A stretch of 64,000 nt of DNA from Eremophila alpestris peregrina (lineage: Eukaryota > Chordata > Aves > Passeriformes > Alaudidae). Numbering within the stretch: position 1 is the first letter of the stretch; each line of letters opens with the position of its first letter. The position numbers and the translations under genes were made by a program. The stretch spans positions 5,722,000-5,785,999 of the forward strand of contig WMCF01000029.1 of NCBI GenBank assembly GCA_009792885.1, written 5' to 3'. The notes beneath the pieces are model-generated. The model was not told the DNA's origin and ran no database searches. It worked only from the letters and a program-made list of their open reading frames with translations. Positions 18,001 through 32,479 of this stretch are shown here, piece after piece.

Positions 18001-21000
18001 CACAGAAATAGCCACCAAAGGGTAAAGGAGAAGATAATAAGAATCACAGAGGATAATAAGAATTGTGTATTTCTTTAAGGAATGGTTTGGTTTTCCAGGA
18101 GATAAAAATCTCCAGCAGATTAGAAAATGCAGAATAAGAGGAATACTAATGATAAAGTTAAAAAGCTAAAAAGTGAAAAAGGAAGCAGTTTCATATGTGC
18201 AGGTAGAATATTAATGAAATGGCACCTCAAAGAAAGAAAACACGTGCAGGTACTCAGGCTAAAGGAAGTGCAAGTTATGCTCTGCCTTTATGGGTGATGC
18301 AGTGGGCTGCAATACATGTTAGTCAGGTCAGGTTCTTTGTTTAATTCCATTAAAGCACCTTGTTTCATAGGCCAGATACCTGGAATACAGAAAATAATTC
18401 TCCAAGAGGTTACACTGCCAAGCTTAGGAAGGATACCAGATACATCCTGCATTAGAGAGGAACAATCTGGCAAAATAAATTACTCTGATTGGGACAATTA
18501 GAAGTCAATGGACATGGTCAGCTACCAGACACCTGAAGATACCTCCTAATCATTGTTAGATAAAAGAGCATACAAATATGATACAAATGGGACTATAAAA
18601 CTCCATCATTCATCTAACAGGATGTGGGCAAGCATACAAAGGGTTGAGGCAAGAAAGAACTGCAGTGCAGAATTTAATCCATCTTTTCATCCTTTGGATT
18701 GGGAAATACATGAGGGTTTTGTTTTTCATAGGAAGTAAACACTTTTCCTTGCTAATCTGGTTGTTAATTGGAAGATACAACAACCTTTTTTGCAGCAGCC
18801 ACTGCCATTCTTACTGCTTTTCTGTAATACTGAGATCTAAACTACCAGGGATCACAGTATAGAGGTTTTCTAACATTTTGTTCTTCTAGTTGTTTCTTAG
18901 CAAGTTAAACGCTTTCTCATTATTTAGGTGCCATTGAAATATCAAAAAAATTTTGAAGTCCATCAGAAGTTATTCTGAAAGTAGCTAATTACAAGGCATT
19001 GTGGCCTTTTGGAGCAGAACTAATGTCATCATTATTCCAGCAACCACTGAAAACATCCTATTCCCCAGAATATGTACTGGTTATCAAAGTTACTGACTGA
19101 ACAACTAAGTCATATCCCTTTCTAGTGAGCTGGAAAACTTTATTATCTATGGATATCACCCAAAACATTAGGACTAATAAAAAGTTACTGCTGAAAATAT
19201 TTAATCAGAGGGATTTCTTAAATTAACGTAACAAAAAGCACAAAATAAGTTCATAGTTATCTGTGGGAAAGCAAGGGAAACTGTCAGTTAACAGCCAGTC
19301 CAGCAACTAGAAAAGGTTATTGTTCTACTCCTCAAATCCAGCATCAGGACTGTCAGAGATGCTAAGGGAGGAGGGGTACACAGTGGACAGAGATGGAAGG
19401 ATGGATCTGGATTGGTAGAACTGAGGTTCACAGCTAGCATTCACTTCTCCCAATCTTTTAAAAATCAGAAAATCTTGACAGAAGCATTCTTGCAGGGGCA
19501 GAGCTCACTGGGCCTATCTGAGATTGTGCTGCCATGGGGAGCCAGTCAGAGCAGTGCAGGCTGGCAGCAGGACACTTCAAAGAGTTTGAGAGGTGGGTGG
19601 CAGCTTGGAATAATATGCTCCTAAGAAGTCTCAAAAAGAAACTGAGCCTTTAATTTCAGAGTCTGTAATAGCTACAGTCTGAGAAAGAGATTTGCAGCCA
19701 GTACTGAGCAGGACTTGTTCAGTAAACATGTTTGCAGACAGTGAGTGTATGTGATGCTTTCACATTTCATAAATGCTACAAAAAGGTTAGAAATAACTTG
19801 CTGAGAGTACTCTGGCCATAACTTAACATGCCCACTACATAATACAACACCACTTCTGCATGAAACAGGCTGTATCAATAGGACACAACCTATTCTCCTC
19901 AGGAAGTCACTTATGTGACAGAAATCTTCATGTGACAGCAAGACACAGCCACTTTGGAGCCTGCTCGTGGCTCAAAAGTATCACTCAAACTAAAGCAAAG
20001 CTAAAACTATGGTGTTTGAGTGGGCTTTTCTTTCAAGAATTGAAAGCCAAGTCCCTACTTCCACCCTATTCTCCACTCGAACAGCTCTGGAACTGCAGCA
20101 CAAATTAACACTGCCCAAGCCTTCCACTGAGGCCCTGCAGTCTACAAAACACTCAGGCAGTGCTTTGGCAAAATGCTGGCTTCAATTTGTATCCTAGCAC
20201 AGCTTTCTAGAGCCTCAGGGAAGGCATAATTCAAAAGAAGCACTGATTAAGCAGGCTGAACTGCTCAACACAAAGCTTCCCTTCAAAAAGCCTGCTGGTT
20301 TTCAACCTGAGTTGCCAACAATATTTATCTCAGTGCTCAGATCAGAATCCCATAATACAGCATGAATTATAGTTAAGTCCTGATACATAGTGAAGACTCC
20401 TGAGATAAATTCTGGCTTGCTGTACTGTTTCTTACACTAATTGGTGTTATACAGAAATATATCAACAAGGAAAGCAAAAAGCAGCACAAGTTCAGTGCCA
20501 CAGTTTGCCCATACCTTTCCTTTTCATTAGTTTAGTTCCTCATTCTCACTGTGTAGACCTTATTTCTGTCCTTCTACTAGGATACCTTCCAGATCTTTTT
20601 CCATTAACTGGTTTTCGATTTTTGAGGTCATTCTAAGTTTTTTGTTGGTTTTCTTTTTTCCTACTTTTTTCTTAAGAAAAAAAATTACAATTTCTGTTTA
20701 ATGTCATTGTTAGTGACATGCTATAAAGAAGCCCAGCTGAATTAGATTCCCTGTTTGTCTCTATCAGGCTAAATTACTAAGGACATTTTGTTTAAGATAG
20801 TGTTATAAATGACAGGTATGTTGGAAACATGCAAATATACTGAAATGCAGCAAGAGTATGGTGAGGGAAAGGGTGGCAGCACCAAATGTTAGCATATTGT
20901 TTTGCAGTGTACAAAAGAATTCCAACATGATCAAAATTTAATCCTCAAATAACTTAGGCTATTAGAAATCACTACACTAAAAAATGCTAGAAATAGTTTC

Positions 21001-22236
21001 TGTTAGACATTCAAAATGCACATGTAATGCCATAGATGAAAGTATTACATAACAGTAAATTACAGTGAAGCAGCTACAACAGCCAATCCATCCACACAGC
21101 ACAGGAAAAACAAAACAAGCCAAATCCTTTTCTCCAGTTATTTTATAAAAAACTTTTCATACTATAAGGAAACAGCAAGAAAAGATATTTATTGAACTAC
21201 ATTTGTTAACTTCTCACTTCTCTCTCATAAACACAAGTCAGCTGGTGATGATCTGGAGGAGAAAAATCATCTTAAGACATTCTATGCTAGACATCAAATA
21301 AAACCCTGGGAAAGCCTTGTGACCTTGGCAGAAGTAAAGGAGAATACTGTTTTTTGTTCTCTGAACAACTCCTCCTTGGTTATTTACAGTCTACAAAAAC
21401 TGGAGTTCTGGTCCATGATTAGAAAAATGCTGATAAACACATGGCTAGAAAGGATGCCTGATTACAAAATCATGCTTGGGATGGCATGGCATGACTTAGT
21501 CAGATGGGCACATATATTCTGAGTTTCTTTCAAAGGAGATACAAAACACAGTAATAACAGCCCACCTTCCTATTGCTTTTATCAACTTTAAGATTCAATT
21601 CAATTACTAAATGATTGAACAAGGAAAATGAACTAGATGAGCTCTCATGGTTCCTTGCTATTCAATTATTTTTTTTGTAATTAAAAGTTACAGCCTGTGC
21701 TTTTATGTCATTTATACCATTTTCATGCCTTTTATCACCCCTTTAGCACACATGATAGCAAACCCCTTGGTGCACAACACAGTTAAAAACCCCACCATTC
21801 TAAAGGACAGTTTTATTCAGTATAATTTATCTTTAAATGCTATTGGGAACACTGGAAGAAATAGAGGGGGAAAATTCAAGCACTGCAACATTTAAAAATA
21901 CTGAGTTACTTTGTTCAGTATTTTAAATGTTATTTACACCATCAGGGGTCTAATTCTACCTTCCGATGGCAGAAATTTAGACAAGTTTGCCACAGAAGAA
22001 AATGCAGGCTGACAACAGCCATCTTATGGCTACTGGATCCAGACACTGCTCACTGCAGTCATTTTAATTATTTTGTTAATAAACTTACCCTGGTTTGTGT
22101 TTAAATCTGACTGATTTATTTATGAAAATCAATGACTAAATAAATACCAAAAAAATCTGCAATTTTGTCATTTAACCCCCAAGCCTGTGTTACATGAGCC
22201 AAGTGTACTCCCCAGCTTCACTTTTCCCTCTAGAAA

Positions 22237-22266
22237 ATTATTGCATCCTCATGAGGATGCAATAAT
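22237..22266. repeat. Perfect 30-bp palindrome
   Basis: The arm ATTATTGCATCCTCA (22237-22251) is followed at once by its exact reverse complement (22252-22266) with no spacer. The bases outside do not extend the symmetry. The location is the RAB27A 5' intron. No flanking target duplication was seen. Confidence 0.95.
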
Positions 22267-25200
22267 GCTGAACTCTCAAAATGAGAGTGTTCCTGGCAGC
22301 TTGTTAAAGTGTAGCAACAGTGTTTCAAAACTCTTAACAGAAAAACAGCTGGTACAGTCAGCTCAAGGAAAACAATGTAATAAATCTTCTGAAAATAAAT
22401 AGAAAAGAGAAAGTGTTTACATACCTATGTTTAACAGCTGTGAATGGATCTGTAGATTTCCAAATGTGCTTCAGTGACAAATTTTCTGACCCAGTTCAGA
22501 TCTCTTGAATACCATAGTCATGCAAAAAGAGCCATTTCTCATCTACAGGAAGCATCAGCAGAGAAACAAACAAAACCAAAATAGTGTCGTTCAGACTAAT
22601 AGCTGTAACATTTGCAGGGCATGGGAAGCTGCCAGCCCCACATAACCACCCTCCCCACCTAATTACATTCAGCTGCTTGTCATGTGGTCTTGCTGACCGA
22701 TCAAGTGATCTCTTTCCCCCTTTTAAAAGTAAGAAAAGTAGCTAACTAGATCTCCCTAAACCAGGTAACACATTTTGAGCCTTTGTATAAACTACTGACC
22801 CTCCTGCTGGTCTTAAGGAGAGGAAGCTGCAGTGTGTGAGCACAATTTTTTTTTTAAGTATACAGAAAACATAAAATACAGCAAACACAGTAGTCTACTA
22901 TATTGAAACACAGCAAGCACCAAAGTTCCCCGAACTGGTTTTATTTCCCACCTTTACAGACAGCAGGAAAAGTTCCTGATTACCAAAGTGGCACAGACAC
23001 CAGAGAGAGACCGTGTGAGTGGGAGCTGGGAGGATTTGGGAGGACAGTGGCAGCTGTGCCACAGGGCTTTGTTGGCATCTGTGTCCTGTCCTTTCTGCGG
23101 AACCACCTCTGATGGCAACCAGCCCCGAGAAGAGAGCAGAGTGAGAATGTTACCAAAACTTTCTGAAACACACACACTAAACCTACAGCTCCTGTCCCTA
23201 CACAGTCCTGAGAGACACATGCAGACATCTTAAACATTTCAATAACTTCAAGGAAATAAAGCTACTGATGTAACATGTAAACCAACTCTTTAATGAGTCG
23301 GTTGACAAGGGCCTGTTACCACAAGAGGCAGAATTCTCAGGTCTGCCCCAATTTCAACAGCAGTGTCTGCACGGAGGCACTTAATGGATGGAGGGCCCTG
23401 CTCTGGGTCCAAGGGGTGGGACAGGACGTTCCCAGCCCCCTGCAGTCCCACGAGGCCCCGTCCCCTCTCAGACACCCCCACACCACAGATGCTCACAGGA
23501 GAGCACTGACAGGTGTGGACAAAGCAAGTTCTGCACTCACCATGTAAGATTTAGCTATGTGAGCTTTTGCAGACAAGTGTCCTTGCACAATCCTTTCTTG
23601 TCTCCATTTCTTTCCTCAAGCTGCTTCAAGAGCAGCAAATACAGGAAATTAAGGTTGTGTCTCAGGCTAGTCTCCAATCTTGTAATTTAAGAAGTGCTGC
23701 AGACAGGCTGCTACAAACATTTAACATATGGATTCATCTGCAAGTAACAAAGCCAACTCCACAAGCTTCTTAACTCTCACTTGTTTCAGTGCTCAACTAT
23801 CTTGCATCTTTCCATGTGAATCAAGGCAATTTTTATTTTCCTTGCCCTGGTGAACATATAAGTTCTGTTATACATAGCTGAAAAACCTTTTCGTGTCCTG
23901 CCTTAGCATTTTTCCAGAATTAACTAAAATCCATTTCTTTGACTTTTAGTTGCAGGTTGTAATTTTTAAAACTCTACCCATTCTTGGCTCAATCCAATCT
24001 TCTATAAATTTCAGCAGTTTCAGAGGAATATAAAAGGCACTTTTTTGCTCCCACATGCAATTAAAAAACAGAATTGTACTCGATTTTCAGCAACATGCAC
24101 ATTTTTAATCTTTAACTGCTTGTTTCCTTGATCAATACCAGCACATTTGCTTAACTGTGAAGAAATATTCAGATGACAAGCACCCTAGAATGTCTGGTAA
24201 CTGCTCCAAACTGCAGAAGGAGGAACAGGATAAGAAGTGTTGACAGACAAAGCAGCAAGTCTTCTGCCATGTTGCAAACAGCCCTGGGGGTGACTGCACA
24301 CACTGAGCACCAACTGTCTGTCTGGAAGTCTCAACCAGCACCCTAAATGGAGTTCAAACTCTTCCACACAGTCAGATGTTTGCCATCTTTAATGGAAAAA
24401 CAATTCATAAATAGTCACCAGACTTCAGTGTTTTATTTCAGGATGAAATGAGGCTGCTCAACTTGGCTCTTACCAACTTGGTGTGAGGAACACCAACTAA
24501 TTTTTCCTTCCTCCCTACCATGCAAGGTTTTTATCCAAAACAGTAAGACTTTGCTAGAAAGGTACAGCTGAAATAATGCTTTTTTTTGAGGGTGAAGTTA
24601 TGTCGATTTCAAACTGGAGAGTTATAAACTGGGAGGACATCAATGTTTGGTAATTTCTAGCCTCTGTTTTTAAACAAACACGCGTGCAGCCTCTCAGCAA
24701 ACGCTGCACAGGCAGCTGAGGCAGCCCTGCTGTGGAGGCAGGAAGCAAACACAAACCAAGCAGCAGCAGCTGGCACAGGAACCACTGCAGGCAGCCCAGG
24801 GTGAGCTTCCTCCCACTGCTGCCCCAGTCCTAGGGGGCTTTAAGAGCTGGGACAATTTCTTAGTTTATGCAGGGGATCAAAATTACTGAAACTGTGAAAT
24901 GCAGTTTTGAAGCTCCAGCTCTACAGAGGAATACCTATCTACTTAGTTATTCAATATTCCCAATATTTTTACATGTTCTGTGAACAGGTTGTATGAGCAA
25001 GATTATCTGAATGCATGGAAATTATGGTTTACTTGTAAAACTTTTCTATACTTTACAGGCCTAGGAATTTAGGAGGCAATTTGAGGAGTTAAACAGTGAA
25101 CAGAGTAGAGCATTCATCATTATAACCATCAGAATATTTACCTTCATACACCCCATACCCTTGAGAAAAATTGCAGGTGCCCAAACTGTCCTGCAGCAGA

Positions 25201-25478
25201 TGTTTCTATAGGAAAAATTCTGGATTGTCACCTGCCTGCAGAAGTAAAGACATCTGTCACTGGAGAGAGGAACTGGAGAAGAACTGGATCTAGTAACAGC
25301 CCATTTCAAATAATTACAGACTACATCCCTGTTTCCAAAGCCAAGAGCTGTGCCTAACATCAATGTCGTCTGCCCCTTCTCTGCAGTAACCCACCAGTAT
25401 CTCAGGACAGAACTAAAAGGACATGAAAGGAAGAGAAAAATTCCATATAAAGGACTTTTTCTTACCAACATCCTTCCA

Positions 25479-25538
25479 GGGAAAAAAAAAAAAAAAAGAG
25501 AGAGAGAAATAAAAAAAGAAAGAAAGAAAGAAAAAGAC
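25479..25538. repeat. Purine-rich simple repeat (A)n-(GA)n-(GAAA)n
   Basis: Sixty nearly uninterrupted purines: a run of about sixteen A, then GAGAGAG, then GAAA units. On the minus strand it is a polypyrimidine tract. The frames that cross it are artefacts. Confidence 0.9.
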
Positions 25539-27847
25539 AATCCACACTCACCAAATTATGAAATATCCCTTCAGTGATTAAAATAAAAGTAGGTCAGGCA
25601 GGCCTTCCTGCTACCTAAATGCACAACTGCTAAATATTTAGTAATATTAAAACTTTCATTATGTTCTTTCAACTGTAAGCCAATCTAGGCAATTTCTAGT
25701 AATGGTGACAGTTTTCTTTTTCTCATATTGGATGTGAGAAAGGATTGGTATATTTAAGGTCTGTAGCATTTTACATAGAAAGGAGGTTCTTTAAAATAGT
25801 CCCTTCCAAGAGAGGCTCCAGATAACTAACCTCAAGAATTACCAGGGGCTCTTCAAGAACAAAAAGGTTAACAGTAAAATAATCAACAAATGAAAAGCAC
25901 CAATTTTGCTTTTATAGAACATCTTACTGTCTAAAGCCAGGAATCCTCTGCAGCAGCTGAGCACTCAACATCAGCACTTGGAAAAACTCTGTCATAAGAG
26001 AAAACATCAAAAGATTGCTTCCCAAATAAGACTGATATATGGTTATATTTGACCTCAGAAAAGACCAGTAAAATTATCCCAAATAAGCAACTCTAACTGA
26101 TTTGCCAATTCTGCCAAAACTGCAAGCTCCTGCCCCCACACCACTTTCTATTGATGCCCATGCATGCTGTCTGTCCCAAGGCAGAGCCAAATGGAGATGC
26201 CTATTCCAGATCTGAATCAAAAGGGGAAGGAAAGAACCCTTTAATACCTGAACCAGGTTATCTCTCTCATTAAAGTTCTGAAACATCAGAAAGAAAATAG
26301 TATTAAAAAATACTACTGTACACGTCCTTGTATAAGATGTTACAACACCAAGAAATGGTCAAAACAGGTTTATTCAAAATGGCAATAAAATGTGAATGAA
26401 TAAACATGATTATTTGTTCTGATTGAAATGAGCAAATGTGATCATTCTGCATGCAGTAAATGGTATTTTGGCAACATTCACACTACTCAAATCACATCAT
26501 CGGTACTCAAAAGAACATTTAACCTAAAAATGGATGAATATCTGACATGCTACAGTTCTCCTGTGTTGGTTGACATTTTGTAAGACCTATGAAGTGCATG
26601 CCTGACTGCATGAAGAGAGCACTTAGAGCAGCACTGCATGAGACACCATGCATGGCCCTGCATTGGGTGAGAAGCTGCAAAAGCTCACCAATAATCTGAT
26701 GTCTCTATCTTCAGCCTGAAGAGCTGCAAATCTCGTTTTAGATCAATGATCTTTATCTACTTTCAAGGGCTGATGACTAAGTGAACTTTTTAAATTAAAA
26801 ACCATAGTATCTTTACAGGAAGCTGCTGTACCAATTTAAAGGAAGGTGTGCACTACAGCTACCTAAGAAAGGGTTTTCAATGTTTTACAATCCTGTATTA
26901 ATGCAGCTTTGAAAGTTCCTGCCATATTTCTATCCACACTTCACCTTGATATGTGTTTATTTTTGGCACTACCTGATCCAACACGTTATTTAAAAACCAA
27001 TCTCAGTAGAGCTGGGTTTTCCTTCCAGCACAAGAAGACCTTGTTCACATCTTTTCTGAATCTACTTCATAGAGCAAGTGGTTCATCATTCTCCTCACAA
27101 GCTGAGAACAGTGACTTTTGCACTTTAACTCTGCTCTCAGGAGGAAAACTGGAAAGGTTAATTATGTGAACTGTGTGACAAAGAAGTCAGCTGCTTCTGA
27201 GCTACAGCAAAGCATTGCTTCTGCAGTGTATTGTTTGATCTTCATGCAATGAAGCACATGAAACCAAATTAAACACCTGTGATGCCTATTTTCTTCTATT
27301 TCTTAAAGCATGAACATCATTAACATTAGAGCTCCTCCATATTCCCCTTTATTCAGTGACTCCCCAGGGTAACTAACCTGACTGGTTGATCTGCCTTCCT
27401 TCAGGGTGTGCAGGAGGAAAGGGTGGGCTTGGGAAGGTGGTGACTCTGCAGTGCATTACCAAAGGAGGTCTCTCAGTTCCACTGGCCCCATTCCACTCCC
27501 TGTGTGACTCCCAATTACTAAAAATGTTACTGCTCCCATTCTTCATGCTCCCAAAGGATGCTAGGCTGAAGGAAAACTCCCTGAGGCTCAACACACCACA
27601 CTGGAGATTAAGAATGCAATAAGGACTTCTTGGAACAAAGCTCCAAATTTGCAATGCAAAAAACAGCTGAAATGAGGACATGCCTCTTAGCCTGGTTTCC
27701 TATGGAAACAAAGCTCATCAGAGAGGGGCACAGACACTGAATTTCTATTATTTCTGCCTTCTTCCCCAACATTTGAACCTGCTGGCCAGCTTTAACACTC
27801 CTTGACAGAGGGGATGAAACCACCAAGATCTGAACTTCCTGAACACT

Positions 27848-27880
27848 GAAAAAATGGCAAAAAATGGCAAAAAATGGCAG
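27848..27880. repeat. Triple decamer repeat AAAAAATGGC
   Basis: Three successive copies of a 10-bp unit in the RAB27A 5' intron. It is short and of no evident function. Confidence 0.85.
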
Positions 27881-30800
27881 ACTGGATAAAGGGAAGAGTG
27901 GGATGTGTGCCTCCCCTGACAGCTGGCAGTTACAGTCCCCAGTTCTACAAGGGAAAGCCACCAGCTGCCCAGGCTGTACCTGCTGCAGCACATACTGTGA
28001 CAGTCATTCCATTTTACATTTACTTTCAAGCTGGATTTAAAAGACACTATCTATTTTAAAAGCAAATTAAATTTAAGCATATCTATTATTAAAAAGTGAA
28101 TGGAGTAAAACCAGTGGAGTTCTGCCATATCAGCAGTTCAGATTTGGGGGAGGAGGAGTTGTCTTCTGTTTCAAAACCTACTAAAAAGCATGTTCTTTCC
28201 ACAGGCCTTCCAAAGCCTGCTCTGCAGATCCTACTGACACACAGCAGGACCTCCAGCCCTGTGGGCTATATCCAAACTGATAGTTCTAGAGAACTATCAA
28301 ATAAAGATTTCTATTCACCTCTTCCATTTCACAGATAAAGAACATTTTAAAAACTACTACTTTAACAGCTCCAACTTGAGCCTATTGATCCAAACTGAGA
28401 ATTTTGCTATGAAATTCAGAAGAAATACAATCAAATCAGACAGCACTACCTTTAAACTTGGTTAACACCATCTCTGTACAGAGATTTCTATCCTGACACC
28501 ATTTCAAGAAAAAAAATATGGAAAAATTAAGTATTAGTCAGACAGTTCATGCCCCAACAGAAAGGACCTGTCAAGCTGAATCAAGTGTTAGAGGAGAAAG
28601 TCAGTGGAGCATGTGCAGTTATGTGCACAGGATCTGAGAGTGCTGCATGAGAAACTCTGTTGGAAATGGGTAATACCAGCAGAGCTACAACTACCCTGGT
28701 ACCTGTATCTTGGGTCATACTCAGTCACACATAAAGTTTGGTTTAGAACAAAACAAGTGGGGGAGGAGGAATTATGATAAGCCTTTGCAATTGAAAAAAA
28801 AAAAAAATCAAGCCACCATAAAAAGACCCCAATTATGCAGCTTTTTGCTATAATCTGCATTCTGAATGTTATCTAGGCTTCCAAGCAGACATGGAAAGCA
28901 CCAGCCACTGGCAATAACTGTAGCAGCAAATCATCTCATGCAAACTTTGCATAAAACCATTTCACAGCACAAGCAGTCCCACAGCTGTGAGCCTTCAGTG
29001 ACACCCTGAAATTCTCAAAATGCACCACATTCCATGACAGTCACACAATTATCAGCAGGGATCTCCAGAAGGAAGGTAATTTCCCTCAGCATTACCAATA
29101 TAAAACACTATACTAGCAAGACTGGTGGAGACACATGAGAAAAAAAGAAAACTTGCATTTTTTATTCGTAAAAATGAAGTTTTCTTTTCCCCCTACCCAT
29201 CATACATGCTTTATTAGTCCTTATCACCACTAGCAGCCTTCAGTCTAGCACAAATACTCCCTTTCCCCAAGGATGTTACTGGAATGAATTGTTTTCTTCC
29301 CTTCAGTTCACAGAGCACTTTTTCCTTACAGTCTTTGGGTGATAAGGGAACCAAATGAAATACCCACAGTTATGACAATAATGAGCCAGGCTTTAAGAGT
29401 GAGACTGGGCTGACTCTGGACAGCAGCACTTCTCCAGAGAACCTTCATCACCTTCTAACGACATATGCTTGGTAAAAGTATTATAAAAATTGTGCATCCA
29501 TTGTTTTCAATTTTGCTTTGCATTCTGCTGTTTCTAATTCAAACCTGAAATGGGCTTACATACCTGAAAGCCTATCCTTTCCAACTAAATAAACTGCTCT
29601 AATGAAAGGCATTGCTGCTACCCATGGAGCTCTCCCTACCTGACAGTATTACTGAAGAGCCAGTTTTTATCTATTTAACTATTTATTCCTTTATCCTGTT
29701 ACCACCTTTTAAAGCAATAGCCGTGCACAACTGCAAAACTGCAGTCACAGACTCCAAATTTAATTTGGACTCAGCTACTTGATTTGTGCAGCAGTGTTCT
29801 TATACCCATCCAATGTTTTATTTGCACATAAAATATTCAGCAAGGTGCACTCCTTACAGTCCTTTCATTCATATATCACATTTACACAAAGAATTACTGC
29901 AGAAGTGTACAGTTATTTCCAAAATACTTTTTGCAAGGGCCCACAAATTTGACTTCCAATATAAAAATACTGATTACACATTAACCAACTTATTTTGTCC
30001 ATTGCAAATCACAGATTTCTAGAAAAGTTGTTCTCCTGCTAAGTTTGTATCTTCACTGCTACTTCCTGCCCCTTTGCTACCTTACTACTTCACACTGTCT
30101 TCCAGAAGTGCATTTTTCTGCACACACGATTCTTACATATTTCTCATCAGTAAAAGTATCAGACATAGAGAAAGAAAACAGCTAATGGGAAATGGGTTTG
30201 CAAACTCAGGGAAATACCACTGCACTGGTTTACACTTTGATATTATCCTCAGAGCCAGAGAAGCAAGGACATTTGCCTGTTTTGTTTTTTTTTTTCCTCC
30301 TGTAGTCTAAAATACTGAAGAACTTGTTAGGTCAGCTCCAGAGTACTGAAATGTGCCAGTGTGTGAAAAGAATTCCACCACCCAGGATATGCAAAACTGT
30401 CACACACACACCCCAAAGCATCCTCAGCCCTTTGAAGCCACACCAACACCACAGGAAAAAAGTATGCTGGTTATATGTCATATTTTAATCTATATGCCAT
30501 AAGGTTTATTAGATTGGAAAAGAAATCACAGGCACTGAGACTACTTATTACTATAAATCAAAAGTAAATTCTGCTGTTTTATGTATGAAAACACAACAAC
30601 GTAAGGGTGTTCCAGGAAAGAAAGTCAGGGCTAGGACTTATTCACAAAGCTCCACTGGAGATAAAAGGATCATTAAATCATTAAGTGATCTCAGCTGATT
30701 TAACGTGGTTCAAGTTAGTCCTGCCTCCTGACAGGGATGCAGTTCTGACTGAGAAGAGAAAAAATGAAATGAGGAAAAGAAACCTCATAACCAGATGCTA

Positions 30801-32479
30801 TATCCAGAGAAAGACTGATTGGGAATATATTCGTATAAATAGAAAAAAAATGTTTCTGCTAAAAAAGCTGCCTTTTTGGTAAGAATTTATCAAACTATAC
30901 TGTACTTAACTTTTTAGGGATGTTTGAAGCCAGTGCTGTAAACTCAAAGATTGTACCTGCAGCACTGAGTGGTATCTGCAAGACAACAGGAGCAAAAGCA
31001 AGTTCCAGAGCACTACATAAGCCCAGCCCAGGAAATGTTTAGCTATAAGTATCTGAGTACCCCTCTGCAGGACTAATCACATGTGCAGAGTACAATAATG
31101 CAGCTTTAATACAGAAGGGAATATTTGATGATAAATTATTTAAATCATCATAATTATTTAACATATTTTAAATGCAACTTAATTACATGCTGAGACATCA
31201 GCAGGGGAAGAGGTGTTCTCATTCTTTATATTCCACCTCTAGTGCAAATTTTGCCTGTTTCTTCAAATTAAATTAAATTCTAACTACATCTGTTGACTGT
31301 GACAGACTGATCTTAGTAATGGTGTTGATCTGCAAGTCCAGGGTTATGCTGGAAATGGACACACCTATCACTGGTCATTTACCTGCACAGCAGGTATCTG
31401 GCAGGAACAGCACAACCAAGAATTCAAAGGCACACAGGGTATTACTGCACGTAATACTTGTTTCTGTAAATGTCAAATGCTACTTAAGAATTCTTTTATC
31501 TCACCTTATCTTCTCTTTGAAAGAAAAGGAAATGTGTAATCAAGTGATAAAATAATGTGTTCCCATGTTTAACGATAGTGATAAAACAAACTTACAGTCT
31601 GGTTTTAGACAGCTGGTTGCTCATGAGAAATTTTGTTAACTGTGAAAATAAACCAGTGTAAGTTGTAGCACACCCTCTCTCCCAAGCTCCTTTGTGCAAG
31701 AGATTAAGTAGATGTAAAATCAGAACCCTGAACGAGAAACACAGGAACATGCTGTTCTCTTTTCCATCTTTTTAACCATGCTTTTGAGACATTCATTTAG
31801 CATAACAAATACCACTCCAACATTTACCTATCAACATTTGAAATGCATATTGCAATATATGCTTTTCCCTGGCTGGAAAATACTTGGAACACTCACAAAA
31901 TTAGCAAAAGTCTGAAGATGTCTATGTAAGATTAAGTTTCCATGAAAGGGCAGAATAGATTTTGTAGTTTCAAAGAATAACCTGTAACTATAACAACACA
32001 TCACCTTGCAGAACTCCAAACATATATGTGTTATCCTAATGAAGATTTCCTAAACACCATCCATGAGGGAAGTGTTAGAGGATTTAGACAAACAGAAAGC
32101 TCAAAATATTCCTCTATGAGATATGCCTCTAAGAGATAAAAATTGAGTGGTTTTGAGAGTTCTAAGCATATCCTTTATGCTTTGCTAGCACCATTAAAAA
32201 TACCACTTATATATTAATATACTCTAGTTACTTACAGAACTAGGAAAATCAATAGGTGTTTCGGATGGATTTTAGCTTTCTTTAGGTCCAAGAAGATCCA
32301 AGTGTTAATTCAGCCCAAGCATTACAAACCAGGCTGAAGGGCCTCTTCAGCACAAAGCCTCCCTCAGACAAACACGCGGTGCTCAGAAAGGAGCAACAGG
32401 TCTGTTGGTAGTCACATATAAGATTTGAGTCCTGGCCCGGCAGATGGAACGTTATTATGGTGCTTTCACAACGATTTGC

